NCBI GenBank assembly: GCA_036897525.1
Contig: JAYMTJ010000001.1
Location: forward strand, 62,001-126,000
DNA length: 64,000 nucleotides
Reading direction: 5' to 3'
DNA from: Pelargonium x hortorum
Taxonomy: Eukaryota; Streptophyta; Magnoliopsida; Geraniales; Geraniaceae
Part shown: in pieces, positions 26,901 through 38,503 of the stretch
How the letters are laid out: each line of letters opens with the position of its first letter
Numbering within the stretch: position 1 is the first letter of the stretch
The notes under the pieces: model-generated
The model's input: the letters and a program-made list of their open reading frames with translations, nothing else
The model's database searches: none
Told to the model about the DNA's origin: nothing
Position numbers and translations under genes: made by a program

Positions 26901-28740
26901 GGGGGATTTGAGGGGTTTTCAAAGTCTGAAAGTAGATCGATTTCCTAAGTTTGAAATGATTTAAAAAGTAGCACTTTTCTCGCTATGCTAGACTCATTTT
27001 TCTTTTTCGTTGAGGCCTCTACACAATACAAATGCAGTTTGATAGGTTTTGCTTATATACCGATCCTAAAAATTTCTAGTTTTAGGGGTCTAATTTGAAG
27101 GCTTTCAAGAGGAGAATGCTCCAATTTCTGTTGTCAGATTTCGAGTACTGTAAATCTTCTAAACCTGTATCCTAGTTTTCTTAAGAGTTCTATGAGGAGC
27201 TATACCTACACTCCTCTGCTTCTTATTCTTTGTTTTTAGATTAGTATTCTGTTTTTTAATTGATTAGGAGTAGGGGGATCTCTTTTTTAGGGATTACCGG
27301 ATAGGCAGTTTTTCATAGGTAGTAGGAATAGATAAGAAAATGTATTGAGTGCGAGTGTAAAGTATACCCCCTAAGAAAGGTAGAACCCATAAAAAAGGAC
27401 TTGTTTGTTAATAGAGGGTTTTAACAAAAATTAGGAATCGAAGTAAATAGTAAAAATTTGTTTTTACAATAGAAAAGGGAATGAGCTCTTAGCCTTAGAA
27501 ATGCTGCGGGTCTATTGGATTAGAGTTTGACTTTGTTGGATAGAGCAAGTGGACTACCCTAAAAGAAAAGAGTCTGTCTTACTTGTTATTTATTAGGATA
27601 GGAGTTTCATTAGTCAGTTTGAGGGAGGGCTTCTTTTTTTAGATTAGGACCAGCCCGGTACCAAAAAAAGGCTTTGGATACCCTACAACTGTATATTTTT
27701 CATCTTTTGTATCTTCTTGTTCTATTTAATTACTCAATCCCACATAACTATATACTGACTCGGGCTTGCTCTACAATTAGACTACTATTTTAATTAATAG
27801 GGGCGAGGTGTACTAAGAATGAAGCTTTCTTTCTGGGAGGCTCGTGCGTATATATTCTGGAGAAGTCTATTCAGCATTACGTAGACAATTTTCAAGTCAT
27901 TTTTTCGGGGTTTTTTTTAAGAAAAGAATAGAAAATTATAAGCTTGTTTTACTGTAATCCTATAAATGTAAGACCCTTTATCCTTGCTTATTTATAGGGG
28001 TTTTTGCCAAGTTTCTTCCTTAGTTTTTTCATTACTGAAAGATACGACAAAAACAAAAGGGGAGCTTTTGCAAAGTATAGAAGCCTTAGAAAGGTACCCA
28101 TTTTACTGCATATTAGATATTAGGAACTTCAAATTTTTAAGAATAACCTTTACTCACTCTTCTAGGAAAACGCCTTCTAAAAAAAACTCTGTAGGTTCTT
28201 ATATATAAAGATAGGTCCTAAACTGTTAGAATAAGTTCACGAAAATCAAATCCAGGGTTTGAAAGGTACGCGAGTTTTTACAAATTATCTTTTGTGAAAA
28301 CTCAGAGAGTTACCTACACAGAAAACGATTTATAGCTTATGCTTACCCTCTTAGAATACTTTTTTCAAGGGCTTTAATTTAACCCCCGGCGTCTACGTGC
28401 TTGTAAAATAGAGTAGAGCTCTAATTTCAATTGTTACCCAGTGCATAAAAAGCCTCTACAGGAACTCTAGGAGTTTGAGAACTTCGGAAAAGAGTACGGG
28501 GCTATTCCATAAATAGAACTGAATAATAGGACCCTCGATTAGGAGTGTAAAATGAGGTATTACCTACTCTTGTTCGAAACGCAAGGGCTTAAGTACCCCT
28601 AAAAACTTTCTAAAATTGTCAAGAGTATACTGCTACAACGAGAGCTTCCTCCTTTTTATTACCCGGAACTTTTCAAGCTTTAATAGAAAAACCCATTCCC
28701 CGTAAATTCCTAAAAAGCCGAGGACTTTCTTACTCTTATT

Positions 28741-28772
28741 GACTTCTTTTCTTAATGACTTCTTTTCCTAAG
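28741..28772 (+). repeat. 16-bp tandem duplication
   Basis: GACTTCTTTTCTTAAT is followed directly by GACTTCTTTTCCTAAG, two mismatches in 16. It is a small local tandem duplication in non-coding DNA. Confidence 0.75.
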
Positions 28773-29259
28773 AGCTAGACTCTCAACCTGAATTGGGAAG
28801 GAAAAACTCAGGAGCCTTACCAAAAACCCAATTCCTTAACTACCTCTAAAGGATTTAAGACTCTCCCGGAAACTGACCCAAAAAAGAACTCTTATTTTAA
28901 CTACCAACAAAACCTTGCCAAGAGCCTGATTGGAAACTCGAACTTGTAACTCATCATTTCTTAAACTTACTTTAACGGACTCCTTTTGACTGGCTCCGAA
29001 ATCCTACAAATGAAACTAACTAAGGAAATCTCTAAAGAAAGACTTTTGTTATTTATCCGGCTCCAGCAGCATAAAAGCAGTTTGGGGTTTATTTATATAT
29101 GTATATGGGCAACCCCCAATTTATGATGTAAATCCTATTTTTCTGATAAAGTGAATTTCTAATCCTTTATATAAAAAAGCGTATAATTTCTTTTATAGGG
29201 AACGTTTTTACACAAGGATTCTATTAAGAATTGTACTTAGGCCGGAAGCTTTTTCTAAA

Positions 29260-29293
29260 CTTGCGAAAGTCAAGAGTTCGAATCCTGTATTCC
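29260..29293 (+). pseudogene. tRNA 3'-end-like fragment (copy 2 of 2)
   Basis: This is the partner of the fragment at 2173-2205. It has the same CTTGCGAAAGTC, then AAGAG TTCGAAT CCTGT with an intact canonical T-loop. The sequences upstream of the two copies show no clear similarity, so the shared unit is short. No full tRNA can be folded around it. Confidence 0.3.
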
Positions 29294-31393
29294 TATATAA
29301 GGGGAGCTGCTTTATTTCTGTTCTGGATGTCCTGCTTGCTTTACCGGAATAGGTAAATGTAAATAGAAAACTAAGTAAGGGCTCAAAGGAGGTCTATAAT
29401 TATTTATATAGTGGGAAATTCACTGCAAAAAAAGGGCTTTACTGAGTATAGAGAATCCTTACTTTGTTTTTGTAAGGTGGAGTACTTTCTGCTAGAGAGG
29501 ATTCCGATCTATTGACAGTCACCGTAATGGTGTATGAGACTTTATCTGATTTTCTAACAGGATACATTAATTAGCTTAGAGGAATCGTCTAAGCGGATAG
29601 AAGATAATCCTAACAATTTGTATGAGTTCTTCTGCTTGCTATGCTATTTTTATGACCCGCGCTACGAGGACTCTAAAAAGGTTAGAGATAGCGGGGATAT
29701 TGTTTCTAAAACTAAGCTTTACTAAATAGAAATCAAAGTGTATTGACACCGAAGGGACTCCTGTAACTAGACTCATAAGGAATTTGCCTTGCTATTAATT
29801 GGAGCCCTCTTTTTTTAAGAAATTCCAGACATGAAATTAAAAACAAATTAAAGTCACAAAGGGTATTTTCCTTTGCACCCTTAGGCCTAGCTTGTGGTTA
29901 AGTCAGGATACTCGGATGCCTTTGAGGACTAAAGCTCCGTTATACTATAGTTGTACGTAATTATAGTAGTAATACACATTTCCGTCTTCGCTTGAAAGCA
30001 TCCTAGAATAGTTTTTTGGAGTAGGGTATGTTGAGGATTTCCTAAAGCTATAACGTAGGTCATTTTTGACTGGGATTTTCGAATTTAGTAGGGCCCTTAC
30101 TATTACTATACTTTGTTGGTTATGAGTTTATAAAGCTTTTTTTTCTAAAAGCGAGTTTTTTTGGGGTAAAAGCAACCCCTTGCCCTTGGTCTTGGTATTG
30201 CTTGACAGAGTACAAGATTTTTTTTTCAATTAATTTAGAACGTAATTGCTTAGAGTAGAGGGAAAGAAATTCAGTATAAATCCCCTTTTCCAGAGCATAT
30301 ACTACGAACTCACAGGTTAAGTTTCATTTAGGTAGAATGTATTGACGCTTTGGTATAGACTCTCCTTAATAAAGAGGAAAATATTTGGCTTCCATTCGAT
30401 AAAGCTTTAAAAAGAATGTTTAAAATTACGAGGGTTCAAATCTTCCAATAACCAATAAATTGTGTTTTCTCGTCAGTAAAGAGCTTTCTTTTAGTCCTTT
30501 CCACAATAGGCGCGTAGTGAACAGAGACTTTAGCACACAGCAAGAAAGAAGTCTTAAAAATGACTTTTACAGAATACCCTGAAACAGACAGAGGCAAGCC
30601 CTTGTTAAGCCAGAATCAGAATAAAGCAATCTACCTGACCGGCACGTAGTAAGGGAGGTTATTGAAGAATACTAGAGTATATACCATCTTACACTATGCC
30701 ACTAGCTAAAAGACACTCACTAAGAAGTGGTTGGGAAGATACTGGTATAACTTTTTGCACCTACAAAGGTTGGAAGGAATACTACAAACAAATAGGTTTG
30801 ATTCTTAAGGAGTAAACTCTTTACGCCGATTTTCAAAAATAATTAAAGGTTTAGAAGTCAAAGTTGCGGGTAAAGCTCCAAATGCTAGTTTCCGTTTGTA
30901 TTAGACTTCTTTTTCAGGTTGTAGTTCTATTTTGGAAGAGGACTCCTCTCTAGATTTAAGCTGCTAGGTAAAGAATAAAATTTGTAAATTAGCTCTATTT
31001 CCGTTGGGTCTTAGTTAATAAAGATATTCACCACAATAAAGGTTATACTCAAGTTTTAGTTTTGTTAAATGAATTTATAGGGTTAACAGAAATAATAAAC
31101 CCCCGGCCCTTTTTACTTTACTATATCTGGAGCTCATAGTCAGTCTATATAAACTCAAAAAGCTGTTACTTGAACAGTTTTGAAGAAAATTCAGGCCAAC
31201 TTATCCTGAATGCTTTGGTTTTCTCGTAAATGGATTTAGGGAAACTAAAGTAAAACTCGTACTAAAAAAAGAGAAGAATTCTGGGCCATCTACTTAACCA
31301 CTACTTCTTGCAAAGGACTTTTCTTGCCCTACATACAATAAAATTGAAAGGTTAAACCCGATTTATTCTCGGGTATACGCCCCTTACTTTGCC

Positions 31394-31425
31394 TATTCTT
31401 TTTTTTCAAGAAAAAAAAGAGAATA
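31394..31425. repeat. AT-rich hairpin with 13-bp stem
   Basis: TATTC plus eight T (31394-31406) pairs with eight A, G and GAATA-type sequence (31411-31425) around a four-base CAAG loop, with a two-base bulge at 31420-31421. It resembles a transcript-end hairpin but follows no gene. Confidence 0.6.
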
Positions 31426-33185
31426 CTGGGTCCCTTTCTGTGCCACAAGAGCTATATATAAGTATAAGTGTTTTCATTTTTCATTAAGGAAACCCCCAGT
31501 ACTATATATTAAAACTTCTGAAAAAAACTAATTCAAATCTTTCATGATTTGTGTATTATAATTAAAAAAAATAAGCTTATTTAGAGCCAAATTCCTGAAT
31601 CAATTGGATATTACTATTTTCTGAAAAAGATTTGCGTCACATACTCGTGTAATCCTGGTATATGTTTACCCCTCAATCCAGTGTTACTGTACTCTGAAGC
31701 AAGGCGTTTTAACTTCAAAGTAGACAATTAAGAACTTCTGATACAGGCTTACTTTACTAATTGACTTCTATTAGAGTGACAGATAATCTCTTATATAAGT
31801 GATTTTTTTCATTAGGAAGTAAACGTTTTCATTTTAACAAGGATTAGTATACTCTGGATTTTATGATAATTATTCTCTTTAGGATAGGAGTAACTACTTT
31901 AAGTCTTTGGTGGGCTCTATTAGGGAATTTGAAGTTGAGCAATTAAGTTTTTTTTATAAATTAAATAGTCAAAGTAATTTTCAATAAGCTTTTTCTCAAG
32001 TATCGGGATAACTTCAAGAAAGTTCAATATACATTAGACGAGCAGCCTTATGCCAAAGTAGAGAAACAAGAAACCTTCTATCACCGAATCCTTGGAACCT
32101 TTTTTACAAGTACAGAGCAGTATTAATTAAAGCGAAATTGAGTATCGTACAGGTTTCATTTCGATTTGAACATTTCAAAAGGAAACTGATTAATCTCGGA
32201 TATATAAACGATTCTGAAAAAAAAAGGGTACCCTAGCATGTATTTCTCGTTCGGATGGATATCTAATTATAACTGAGTTAAGAGTTCTTGTATAAACAAG
32301 AAGAGTTCCTCCTTTTTTGAATATTGGGATTCGGAGGAATCCCTAGTGTGGCAACGTCAATAGTTAAGATTCACATGGGTTGATTATTTTGATACTGAAT
32401 TTTTTTCGTTATTATCTTTTACAAATAGTGCCCAACTTGATAAACATAAACAGCCAAGTCCTTATACCTACCCCAAACAAACCTGGTCGAAACAGTTTCC
32501 TAATAAAATAATAAAAAGACTTATTCCAGTACAAACAAAGTACTCGGTCCTTTTATTTATAAAATGTTTAAGTTTACAGGCTTATTTCCTAGATTATTGT
32601 GAGAGATTAGTAGCTATGGAAAGTTTATACTAGACGGCTTCTATCTATACAGGGTCGATACAGAGTCAACACACACTATACTCTTGTCAGCCAAGGATCT
32701 CTTTATTGTCTTTATTGTAAAGAAATCCCCTTGAAACCCCCTTTGAGATAGAGATAGAAAAAGGAGTCTTTCTCCCTATGCGTAAAATCAATCAAACTTC
32801 CCAAGATTCCTCTCTAGCAGGTCTTGCTTTACCCGGAATTATAAGAATTCTCAAAGACTAGATCGTGTTAAACGGGATTCTCTAAGGCTTTTAAAAAGGT
32901 ATGCTTCACCTACTACGTCCAAAAGTAAGAAAACTCCCCAGGATTCCTCTCAAATAGAGTACACCCCTTATTCTCGATTCGGAATTTCAAAAAGGGGTTA
33001 TCCCCTATAACAAGAGCAAGAGAATCACTTATACAAGGAAACTGTGAATGAAAAGAGATTGCATACTCCTAGAAAAGGAGAACCCGTATCTGTCTTAGCC
33101 TATAGCCTAGAGCTAGCTTTCATAATTGTTAAATCAAAATATACTAAAGGCCACAGGTTCGAGTCTACGAATTAATAAATTGACT

Positions 33186-34030
33186 AAAAAAAAGCTTTTG
33201 ACTTTCTTTGCCTTCCTACTTCTTATACTTCTTTGAGCTAGACTCTGTACTCTTGTATTCTTTGTTTTAATTGGTTTACTTGTTCTTTGAGTTAGGAGAG
33301 TTAGGGTCTTTGTAGGAGCTAGATTCTGTACTTTCATTGGCTTACTTAAACGATTCCGACCTAGCTGACTTACTTGACCTTGGCTTTGATTCTGAGCTAA
33401 CCGACTTAACATACCTAGCCGAGCTAGTTGACCTAACGGATTTACTTGCCCTTTCATCTTCTAACTCTTAACCTGCATCTTACTTGTTTTATGAGGAGCT
33501 TTCTTCTTCCTTCACCGCCTGTTTTGTCTTTGTATTCTCTGTATCTTCTTTGCTAGAGCTATGCCTAAAACCTTCTTCATGATACCTACAGCTAACGTAT
33601 TCTTCTTCTTGTAGCTAGTTGTAGCTGTATTCATTGTCTTCTTATTCTATGTACTCTTCTTCTTCTGCATACCCGCCATATGAGCTATACCTATATCTAT
33701 AACTGTAGCTAAGATCTTACCCTTCTTCTGTATTTGATTAGCAGCTATACCTGTACTTGCACTCTTCTTCTTATCGCAGCTCTTGTTTGTAGCTGTAGTT
33801 CTTGTCTTAGTCTTACTATTTGTTTGTACTATAAAGTTCTACTGTATGTGGGTATTATAGGAAGTTGTACTGGATAGTATGGGTTATTGTAGATGGGTTA
33901 CTAGTCAGTATAGGAGAAAGGAGTATAGGAGTCTGAGTTTCTTGTAGTTAGTAAGTTAGTATGTACTATAGTTCTTATAGTTTGTATTAGCTTGTTAGTA
34001 CGTATAGTAGGATATGCTATAGGTGTTGGG
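33186..34030. other. pyrimidine-rich, internally repeated block
   Basis: It is built of degenerate repeated words: GAGCTAGA(C/T)TCTGTACT twice (about 33235-33255 and 33305-33325), CTAGCTGACTTACTTGAC-like units at 33359-33440, and AGCTATACCT-like units at 33560-33770. A 107-codon frame on the minus strand (33134-33457) reads through the repeats. Its glutamine/leucine/lysine repeats (KPMK, KPIK, QNLA, QSLA) are a by-product of repeated DNA, not evidence of a protein. Confidence 0.5.
33942..33981 (+). repeat. diverged dispersed repeat (copy 1)
   Basis: It shares TTGTAGTTAGT, then after a short gap GTATGTACTATA and CTTATAG, with 36750-36782. Both copies lie close to a GGAGAAAGG word. It belongs to a TAGTTAG/AGCTATACCT vocabulary that recurs at about 1.2 kb, 33.5-34.0 kb, 36.6-36.8 kb and 53.6-54.3 kb. 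Confidence 0.5.
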
Positions 34031-35099
34031 GGAAGGCTTTGCTCTGACCGAGATTCTCCCTTTTTGGATCAATTCCATTCCAGAAAAAGTGCACCCATTT
34101 TAGAATAAGAGGCACAAAATCATTCATAACTTACAACCAGCCGCCCAAGCATTAAGTCTTTTTGGTAGTAGGATTTCTACAGGTCTTACTCTTCCTTTTC
34201 TTTCGTATTAATCAAAAAATAAGAACACGTTGGTTCGAATGCTACTAATCTTAACTGGTTAATAGATAACTTCGATAGGCTTTTGTTTAGTTTAATAAAA
34301 GCTCGGATCACTTAAAGTAAAGCCTATTTCGTACTAAATTCCCCTCTCCTATCCGCTTAACACCCCAAAAATAGGGATATCTTGTATTCCTAATATCAGA
34401 TTTTATAGTAAGTACTAGCTTCACGCGCATGCCTTTAGCTTTGTGTTTTAACAAGTTATCTAAGCTGTTATAGTATACCCCTAACTCCGGATAAGGTCCG
34501 TTCAAAAGGTATGAAATCCTACATACAAATAAAGGATTCTCTAAGATTATGTATCTATATTCAGTTATTCAGTTCATTGGTTACAAGTCCCAAGTCTTAG
34601 TAAATAAGATAGAGCTACCGCTTTGAGAAAGGAGGAGATTTATATAATTTCTTTGCCGACTTAGAAGAACACGTGGGATTTATAGAAGGGTTTGGTCCTA
34701 ATAAGCTCTCTATTGTATCTATTTCGAAACGTAAAACCATGCGCCATCCACTTCGTTCTATCATTTTCTAAAACAAACAAGTCTATTCATTTCCAAGTTT
34801 AGGTTTTTCAATTCCATTTGTCAAAATTGATTGTATGTGTTTCTCTTCGGTCAATTCCTATTGGATTTCTAGTAATAAAGTAAGTAGTCTAGTAGTGAGA
34901 AAAGGAAGATTATAGACATTGGAATGAAACAAACTTTGCCAAGGGAATCCGTATACAACCCTTGCAATACAGATAGATCGAATGCACTGGTTTCAGAAGC
35001 TGCCTCTATAACGTAAGTTGGTATACTCATAACTACTATCATGCAGTAACCTTCCTCAGCTCTGCAGCAGCAGTAACAACAAAGCAAAGAAACAAGGAA
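34031..35099. other. AT-rich non-coding DNA, no gene seen
   Basis: Short frames of 65 and 72 codons on the minus strand are not recognised. A T-arm-like TTGGTTCGAAT near 34229-34239 has no other tRNA arms. Confidence 0.5.
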
Positions 35100-36290
35100 T
35101 ACGTTTAAGAGTCCTATAGAGACTTACAAAACAAAGAATCTCTCTATTCCGTATTCTTCCTTCAATGGGAATCTACTCTCAAAAGAAATAGAATCTGTTT
35201 CCAGTAGTCGGTAGAAAACCTTGGTTCCATAAGCAACAATAGAATCTATTTTCTATAACTCCTTCTTCTGCACTAGCTGTTATTGGCTCGCTATCCCAAT
35301 ACAATTAAGAGAGTTACTTCCTAATCTCTTAGAAATTCCTAGGACTGTCCATCAAACAACAGCTAAGACAATTCATTTATAGAGTTACAATCCTTCGGTA
35401 AATACTTAGGACTAAACTCTCTATCTAAGACTAAGAGTTAGTACAACCAGAAAATGCCCTAAATGTACAAGGTACAAGTTAGTAAATCAATATAGACTCG
35501 GACAATACCATCATAATAACAAGAACTCCTTTTCCGACTTACAAAGACAAGAATACATTAAATCCTAACAGTCCTAGCTTCCATAAGCACCAAGAGAATC
35601 TATTTAGACTTCATCAATTACAGGTATATCGGAAGAGTCCCCAGTTATTCTTAAACTAATGTATCTATACTAGAGATTCTGTTATTAGACTCATTTGCAA
35701 GAGCTACAATTAGACTAGTTTCAACTGCATTGACTGGTTACTGACTAAGATAGGACATTATATTAGAGTGGTATCTGTCATGTTAGATTCTTAGTTAAGA
35801 TATATTACCTACACTGCAACAGCTTGGCCTGCACAGACATAGAATTAATGAAGGTATGAAATTCTATCCATCAGCAACACTAGCTCTTGGCAAAGACTGC
35901 TTTCAAAGAACAGGAGGATATTAGAGTTCGGTTTGGTCCTAAGGAAGCACTATTACAAGAGATTCCATTTAGACTTCTGGCTATAACATGTCCTTGCTAT
36001 CCCAAAGGAATATACTCAAGCTAAAGCTTGCCTAAAGAATATAGAGTTCCTTCTGGAAATACTAGGATAGGAATCTCAAAGAACTAAGACAAGAGGATTT
36101 AGAGTTTGTAGGTTCCTCAGAAAGTACATTATATGAGAGGGACTCTTATGTCCATTACAAAGCCAAGAGCTACAATTAGAGAGTGCTTTCGATAGTAATT
36201 AGTTAAAGAGTATTAGCAGGTGTTGGGTTCAATCTCAGGATTTCTTTATCCCTGAATTCTTGTTATTAGTTTTGTAATAGACATGAGCCT
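35100..36290. other. C/A-rich block related to the island at 19-20.5 kb
   Basis: It shares with the island a 20-base exact word (36014-36033) and degraded phrases such as CCATCAGCA-CACT-GC. It shares with 58.2-58.3 kb the phrase ACTCTCAAAAGAAATAGA plus ATCTG (about 35172-35193 and 58253-58277). No gene is seen. I take the three blocks as members of one old dispersed family, with the island the least decayed. Confidence 0.45.
36014..36033 (+). repeat. 20-bp exact dispersed repeat (copy 2)
   Basis: Identical to 19269-19288, in the same orientation. It lies in a block that shares further degraded words with the island at 19-20.5 kb. Confidence 0.8.
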
Positions 36291-36295
36291 CTTAA

Positions 36296-36628
36296 TCAGA
36301 TTAGTTCTTCTGAAACTAAGGAATCTTCTGTTGTTGAAACCTGTATAGCAGTCTTGTATGATGAGCCCGATTTACCCAGGGGAAACTTCTGTTTTTTTAT
36401 GTATTTGATCTCACTTCTAGACCTGGGAAATAGCAAGTCAATTTTAATGAATAGGACAAATATCCAGGTAATAGGATAGGGAATACAGCAGCTACAATAA
36501 GTAATACAGGTTATAAGAAGAAAGATATAGCCCCTAGTAATAAATAAGCTACAGAGTATAACAATAGCTCTAAGGAATATAAGGAGGGTTACAGCTCCTA
36601 AGAAAAGTGTAGGTATCAAGACAGACAT
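36296..36628 (-). other. longest reading frame, 110 codons, probably chance
   Basis: The frame begins with ATG and encodes a hydrophobic N-terminal two-thirds with about three possible membrane segments (residues about 5-30, 34-52 and 53-67), then a charged tail ending in SEELI. It resembles no mitochondrial protein I know. In AT-rich DNA read on its T-rich strand, hydrophobic frames arise easily, and one of this length is expected by chance in 64 kb. Chimeric membrane ORFs occur in plant mitochondria, but nothing here shows expression. Confidence 0.2.
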
Positions 36629-37399
36629 AGCTAAGAGTTCTGGGTAGTCTTCTTATTTGTTTGTAGTATAAGATAGATAGGGTTCTATTTTCTTTATAAG
36701 GGTATTTACTGTATTAACTAATTGGTTAGTATGCCCTATACCTTAGTTATTGTAGTTAGTGTATGTACTATAATACTATAAGGAGAAAGGGGAAGGCACT
36801 CAAGATGTACTATGATAAAAAAAGCCCCTATTTGATATAGAAATAGAAAAAAGTAAGCGTTTTGCCACTATAAGTGATCCTACTTTTCCTTACAAATATC
36901 CTGTAAAACCTAGCTTGAAACGAGAAAACAAACCTACTGAGTTCTTTTTGACTTCCCTTACTTTTGCTTTACTTTTTTTTTCAAAGAGAAACCTTGATAT
37001 ATTTTTATTAGGAAAGAGCGGGCTCTAATCCCAAAAAAACCTTCGCTTTCGTGTACCTTAGGACCTCTTTCGTACTGTGACAATAGCCTACTTTTCGTAT
37101 TCCCTATTTCATTTACTGGAAACCTGCTAACTAAACTGCAAATTCTGGAACACACTACATTTTACTTACATTAATTAAAGGAAATGCTTTCATTAAAAAC
37201 TTCAAAACTAAAGAGCGCTAAGATCCCTAAACTTCGAAAGGGAATTTAGTTACAAAACCTTTCTTTTATTGAGATATCAAGGGTTTAGCTATACTTTAAT
37301 AGGCTCTTATAATTCATCTTTCCTATGGTTTTACAGAATCCCTACTACTACTTGACTTTTTTTAGAAATTAGAAGTAGACTACCTACCCTTTAGAATAG
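36629..37399. other. AT-rich non-coding DNA
   Basis: It holds the dispersed repeat copy at 36750-36782. A 65-codon minus-strand frame (36958-37155) is not recognised. Confidence 0.5.
36750..36782 (+). repeat. diverged dispersed repeat (copy 2)
   Basis: Partner of 33942-33981 in the same orientation, lacking about seven bases in the middle. It is followed directly by AGGAGAAAGG. Confidence 0.5.
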
Positions 37400-38299
37400 A
37401 ACCCTGGTATACTATATCCCACAACTACTAAGTACTGAAATAAGGCTTCTCCCTTGTACTAGCTCCCCAACTTATTAGATATAGCCCTGAAACTCTCTAC
37501 TTATAGACAGAAGGGAGAGGGCCAGTTAGGTTAATACACGCTACTCTATACTAAAGACTAAGAAAAGGGGAAACTCCTCCAAGAAATCCAGTACTTACTA
37601 AAACCGAAGCTCCGGTTGACAGAACAAATGAAAGTAAACACAAAGTTTCTATCTAGTATACCAAAGATACCATATTGGGTGTCTATCCGACTGATTTCAG
37701 GTTTTCTAATAGACTCTTTTTAAGACCTTATTTAGAGTTATAGATTAGCCTACCCGGGCAAGATTGACTCTGGTTTCTTTAGGAAACTGACCCTGACTTA
37801 GCTTAGAAATTGGAGTCTCTACTTACCAACAAGAATCTCCCAGCGAATTTGCCTGACTTCTGCAGCTAAAAAACCTGGATTTAGAGTTTACCTTAGACCT
37901 ACGCTCTTCCAAACAAACCCGACTTCTCTTCTTACCCGTACTCTTGTTTTAATTTAAGAACTTTCTATTCTTATTTGGTATTGCATGTAAGTTCATTTCA
38001 TTAGTTAGAAAGCCCGAATCTTCAATATACCGTACATCCCGAGTATTTGCCCGGTGTCCCTGCTTTCATTAAGATACGAGACTTCTTTTCTCTACTTTTT
38101 CTTATTAAGCTATAGATCTTGTGACATATAATATAAAAAAATTTCCAGCACCTTTTCTATTTATGATTTATATTATATTAGCAGCCTAAAACTAAAAAGG
38201 AACCTATAGGTTTTAGTTATATAGTTTAGTTGTGATCCCATTCAATAAATCTATTATAGGAATGCTTTAGTATGGAGTACGCTTAGTTGTGAATTGCCT
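37400..38299. other. C-rich non-coding DNA upstream of trnN
   Basis: It shares vocabulary with 38.7-41.1 kb (GAAACTGACC, CTGACTTAG, AAACCTGGATT). I see no promoter that I would defend for the tRNA genes. Confidence 0.4.
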
Positions 38300-38376
38300 T
38301 CCTCAATAGCTCAGTGGTAGAGCGTTCGGCTGTTAACCGAGTGGCCGTAGGTTCAAATCAAATCCTACTTGGGGAG
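38300..38376 (+). tRNA. trnN: tRNA-Asn(GUU), chloroplast-like, with enlarged T-loop
   Basis: This would deliver asparagine in mitochondrial translation. It folds as a cloverleaf. The acceptor stem 38300-38306 with 38369-38375 is fully paired with one T:G wobble, and the discriminator is G at 38376. The D-stem is GCTC/GAGC (38309-38312, 38320-38323). The anticodon stem 38325-38329 with 38337-38341 surrounds a seven-base loop with anticodon GTT at 38332-38334. The T-stem 38347-38351 with 38364-38368 is perfect, but its loop has 12 bases because CAAAT occurs twice in tandem (38354-38358, 38359-38363). The gene is therefore 77 rather than 72 nt. No CCA is encoded, as is normal for plants. From memory the sequence closely matches the chloroplast trnN carried by many angiosperm mitochondria. 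trnY follows 44 bases downstream on the same strand. All stems are kept, so recent functionality is likely, but a 12-base T-loop would disturb the D-loop/T-loop contact. It may be a very young pseudogene. Confidence 0.85.
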
Positions 38377-38420
38377 TTTTGACGAAAAGACAAAGGATTC
38401 CCATTCATTTTATCTATAAA

Positions 38421-38503
38421 GGGAGTGTGGCTGAGCGGTCAAAAGCGACAGACTGTAAATTTGTTGAAGTTTTTCTACGCAGGTTCGAGTCCTGCCTCTC
38501 CCA
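38421..38503 (+). tRNA. trnY: tRNA-Tyr(GUA), native plant mitochondrial type
   Basis: This would deliver tyrosine in mitochondrial translation. It is a class II tRNA with a long variable arm (about 38464-38477), as expected for organellar tRNA-Tyr. The acceptor stem is 38421-38427 with 38496-38502 and the discriminator is A at 38503. The anticodon GTA is at 38455-38457 in a seven-base loop. The anticodon stem 38448-38452/38460-38464 includes a G:T wobble. The T-arm has stem GCAGG/CCTGC and loop TTCGAGT. From memory it matches native angiosperm mitochondrial trnY along its whole 83 nt. Acceptor position 6 is T (38426) opposite T (38497), where the usual gene has A opposite T, giving one T:T mismatch. 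Ordinary C-to-U editing cannot repair this. Plant mitochondrial tRNAs do tolerate single mismatches, so I favour a gene that is functional or only just losing function. It lies 44 bases after trnN on the same strand and the two are probably co-transcribed. Confidence 0.9.

Larger units (their letters stand above)
26901..33185. other. AT-rich non-coding DNA
   Basis: No gene apart from the tRNA fragment at 29260. A short C-rich sub-block at about 28700-28990 has the same vocabulary (CTGACC, AAACC, CTCCCGG) as 37.4-41.1 kb. A 74-codon frame at 27984-28208 (+) is not recognised. Confidence 0.5.

Noticed and set aside
33134-33457. 107-codon repeat-containing frame on the minus strand
   Set aside because: The protein repeats simply follow degenerate DNA repeats; no known family, no support for translation.
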